Assembly (NCBI GenBank): GCA_030248225.1
Contig: JASANE010011648.1
Location: 1-64,000 of the forward strand
DNA: 64,000 nt
Source: Trileptium ribeirensis
Taxonomy: Eukaryota > Nematoda > Enoplea > Enoplida > Thoracostomopsidae
Direction of reading: 5' to 3'
The position numbers and the translations under genes were made by a program. Shown piece after piece: positions 60,847 through 64,000 of the stretch. Under the pieces are notes generated by a model. The model ran no database searches and was not told where the DNA came from. It saw only the letters and a program-made list of their open reading frames with translations. Each line of letters starts with the position of its first letter. Positions within the stretch are counted from its first letter, which is position 1.

Positions 60847-61292
60847 ATATCTTCGGCCGTTCCAAAGCACCAATACCGAGATTAATGTTTCAGGGATCGT
60901 CGGTACTCTGTGGGACCATAATAGTCACGCAATTGCTGAGCGGATTCGTACTCAAAGAGGCCAGGTCGAAGCCCATATATGTAACAGGGCCGCTTCGGCC
61001 CTGTCACGAGCATCGAGACTTCACACTCAAAATTATCGAATATCACATAGCGCACATACAAGGCACATCAGCGACCATATAAAAATCGCTCATAAAACGC
61101 ACTATATCTTCGGCCGTTCCAAAGCACCAATAACGAGATTAATGTTCCAGGGGCCGGCGGCTACCTGGGGGCCCAAAAAACCCGCGAATTCCCGGGGGGG
61201 ACCTGGCCCAAGAGGCCAGGGCCGAGCCCACCTAACAAGGGGCGCCTCGGCCCTGTCACGAGCATTTTGGGATTTTCACACTCAAAATTTGT
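60847..61292 (+). repeat. Two-copy direct repeat, step 257 bp
   Basis: ATATCTTCGGCCGTTCCAAA starts at 60847 and again at 61104, followed in both by a shared GCACCAATA, GAGATTAATGTT, CGGCCCTGTCACGAGCAT and CACTCAAAATT. Copy 1 contains a perfect short hairpin, CAGGGCCG-CTT-CGGCCCTG, at 60985-61003; copy 2 is more GC-rich in its middle. Confidence 0.8.
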
Positions 61293-61394
61293 AACGGGGG
61301 GTGCGTGTGTACATGGCCGTACATACATAGGGGGCGCTATGTCTGACTAGACTTTTTTAAAAAAAAATCGCTCATAATAATTCGCTTACATCAT

Positions 61395-61706
61395 TGAAAT
61401 TTTGTATAAAAGTGTCCATTATAATAATAAAACATTTTGTATAAAAGTGTCAGCTGTATTAATAAAACATTTTGTATAAAAGTGTCAATTATATTAATGA
61501 AACATTTTGTATAAAAGTGTCAATTATATTAATGAAACATTTTGTATAAAAGTGTCAATCATATCAATGCAACGTTTTGTATAAAAGTGTCCATTATAGT
61601 AACGCAGCATTTTGTATAAAAGTGTCATTTATATTGAGGAAACATTTTGTATGAATGTGCTGTTTGTATAACTGTGTCGTTTGGATTAATGGATCATTTT
61701 GTATCG
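61395..61706 (+). repeat. 35-bp tandem array with TTTGTATAAAAGTGTC core
   Basis: The core TTTGTATAAA or a close variant begins at 61401, 61436, 61471, 61506, 61541, 61576, 61611 and 61646, an exact 35-base step, with two degenerate copies after that. Each unit carries a TATAAAA word. The core is more conserved than the linker (AATTATATTAATGAAAC). Confidence 0.95.
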
Positions 61707-61859
61707 CTGTAATTTACGCATGTGTTAGGGACATGAATGGGGGAAAAAGGAAAGGGGGAGTGTTGCAATAGATCACGAGGAATTGAGCCCAACGTGAGCC
61801 CCGGACAGGTAACCGAAAGAGAGGGCCTTAGGTCGAGGAAGTTAGAGAGCAGTCGAAAA

Positions 61860-62560
61860 CCGAACCGAGGCATCATGGTATAGGATGACGGCTCACGACC
61901 GTCCGGAAAGAGGAGGCCCTCTTGGCCGCACATCGAGAAAGCACGAAAGACCGAAACAAAAAAAAAGCGGTTAGATACAGGAAGGTCACAGAAAAGAAAA
62001 AGAAAACAAGCGGATTATACTTGGTAGTTCTTTAGCACGGGGAACGACGATGCCGGGAATTCGAAGGCCCGCCGCCGTCACGGTGCCGGACCCCGAACAA
62101 CCACAAAGAAGAGAGAGCAGCGAAAACCCAACCGAGGCATCAGAAGAGACGCACGACCGTCCAAAGGAGGCCCCGCGCACACAAAAGCACAAAACCAAAC
62201 AAAAAAAACAGAAAACAGAACACAGAAAACAACAAGAAAACAAAGAACCCAACAATAGCATCAGGTATAGGAGACGGTCACGACCGTCCGGGAAAGGAGC
62301 CCCCGCACGACAGAGAAGAAGCACGTAAAGACCGGAAGGAGAATCTCCAAGCTAGAATAACAGAATCACAGAAAACAACAAGAAAACAGCGAATCACTAT
62401 AACAGAGCTATGCGAACAACGGATGCGGGCCGTTAGATTCGAAGGCAGTCAGAAACCCAACCGGTAGGCATCATGTGTTATAGGATTGACGGTCACGACC
62501 GTCCGGGAATAGGAGGCCCCTGGCTGCACATTCGAGAAAGCACGTTATAACCCGGAAATC
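61860..62560 (+). repeat. Diverged repeat family built around GACGGTCACGACCGTC
   Basis: Four related segments lie near 61870-61950, 62130-62190, 62255-62335 and 62465-62550. They share GGCATCA, TATAGGA, a palindrome GACGGTCACGACCGTC (complete in the last two), GGAGGCCCC and GAAAGCACG. Spacing is irregular (about 125-260 bases). The surrounding DNA is A-rich with AAAACAACAAG words. Confidence 0.65.
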
Positions 62561-64000
62561 AAAAATAAAATTGCGGTTTAGAATATACTAGGAAGGTCAC
62601 AGAAAACAACAAGTAAAACAAGCGAATAGCACAGCTTCGCAACAGCGAACAACAATGCCAGAACAAGCCCGCCATAACCAACCCAAACAACCACAACAAC
62701 ACCACCGCGCCGTCTACGGTGACCGTGACCCTTGAGCATGACCACAATAAACCGGTAGAAAACGTTGGGGAAGTGAGAAGGCCGCCGCACCGCTCCAGGC
62801 CGCGCAGAACCTCCCCCCCTAACGTACAGACTATCTACGTTGTAATAACCGGTGACGCAGCTGCATGGCGCAACTTCCTAACACCATGCCCATACGACCC
62901 CGGCTATCGTAACCTCAAGGGTGGACCGTGAATACTAAATTTTGAACCTATTCTTGGTCAGACCCAAGAAGTTACGGAGCTTAGCAGGCCGCAGGCGCGC
63001 TTCACGGGGTGTGTTCGGACCCCGCCCGAAGGGTTGCGCACGTGTCTAGTATCGGGTATGATTTCTGAGGTCCCCCAGGGAGGCTAGCACCGACACCTGC
63101 TCGCAGGTCATGGAGCTTAGCCGCTATTCCCTATCTTAAACTCATCGGAAGTTGTTAAATTCTATTTTGGCGTAGTGAGTTTGAAATAAAACCTGAAAAT
63201 GTCCCTAGAAATTTGATGCTCAAGCTGATCTGCTCAGGTAAAATCACGGTATGCTCCGTGTTAGAGCATTGACCTATGTGGCCCCCACAGGGTTCCGACG
63301 AGCCCTGGGTGTTTTAATGTCGGATTATCAATGGCGTGGCCTGCGCTTTTCGATAAATGCTATTTCGAGGAAAGTATTCAAAATTCCTATTGACCTTTTT
63401 CGAATTATTGCTGATGACGAGGTAAATTTTCAACTGGGTCCTTTAGATATTATTCCTTTGTTCCAGCAAATTATCAGACAAATTGAATAGAAGGCCTTAC
63501 TCGTCAGGGCTTGCGGCATTCTCGCACTCAAGCCATGGCGAGCAGGGTCTGCTCGTCCGAATGGACAAACCATAGAGAAAACCAAAATTCCTAGCGTCTC
63601 GGATTGAGTTAAGTCTGAACACCGAGATTAGAATACAAAGTTTATTGTAGTAATCAAGACTTATCAAGGGACGAGTGTCTTCCGAACGTATCTAGAAGCC
63701 TAACAACAGCTCAAGGGAGTCGCTTCAGTCCTATACATTATGGGGTGTAAGACATTAACACGGGCAAAAGGGACGGAGCATGCAGCTCCACGCGCGAGCG
63801 TGGACCAGGGGCGGTTAACCCTGCTTTACTCAATGTTAGCGAACTAATCAGCTATGCAGCACTAAGCAGGGGCCCTAGAGTGCTTCAGAAAATGCTCCTA
63901 AATGTAGATCGCTCTGGGCGACGACTAATTAAGCGGGGCTAAGGAAAACGATATTCGGGACTGACTACGCGAGCTCTACAACAGGGTCAGGACACTGCTC
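62561..64000. other. GC-mixed intergenic DNA at the window end
   Basis: No gene recognised with confidence. A plus-strand frame at 63251-63490 (79 codons) has a protein-like composition (FSINAISRKVFKIPIDLFRI) and could be a fragment of a mobile-element protein, but no motif supports this. Confidence 0.4.

Overview
The window reads as nuclear DNA of a multicellular animal: AT-rich, gene-poor, crowded with diverged repeats, and holding one convincing host gene, a five-exon RAB21 on the minus strand (12779-27515) whose exons join in frame to a 224-residue GTPase. A degenerate array of the hexamer TTAGGC, the nematode telomere motif, inside a DNA transposon points weakly towards a nematode-like source. 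The species is not certain.

Layout. 1-4.4 kb and 45-50 kb are locally GC-richer intergenic DNA without recognisable genes, with some tandem or dispersed motifs. 4.4-6.7 kb holds a 951-bp foldback element (TAA duplication) and two copies of a short hairpin-bearing repeat. About 7.8-8.0 kb (minus) holds a possible decayed ABCC-type transporter exon. 12.4-27.5 kb is RAB21. Its introns contain three copies of a 332-363-bp MITE family, a 1.54-kb element with 23-bp inverted termini, and, in intron 1, an antisense, decayed non-LTR retrotransposon. 29.8-34 kb is low-complexity DNA with diverged tandem repeats. 34.2-42.95 kb is a tandem array of long units (about 2.7 kb). Two of its units carry several hundred bases almost free of G on the plus strand, followed by an abrupt skew change. 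A 1661-bp Merlin (IS1016/IS1595-like) transposon with an exact 8-bp target duplication lies inside one unit. A third, weaker relative of the G-poor tract lies at 57.6-58.9 kb.

51.16-56.52 kb (minus) is a broken Ty3/gypsy-like LTR retrotransposon: gag with a CCHC knuckle, an uncharacterised segment, a NADAR (YbiA-like) domain, aspartic protease, reverse transcriptase and RNase H. The tail of the NADAR domain shares one open frame with the protease, which argues that the domain belonged to the element's polyprotein. This is the most unusual finding. The element has several frameshifts, in-frame stops and no detectable integrase or distal LTR.

59-64 kb holds further tandem repeats: a 257-bp-spaced duplication, a strict 35-bp array, and a palindrome-bearing family.

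The only intact protein-coding gene I can defend is RAB21. Everything else coding is mobile-element debris or a weak candidate.
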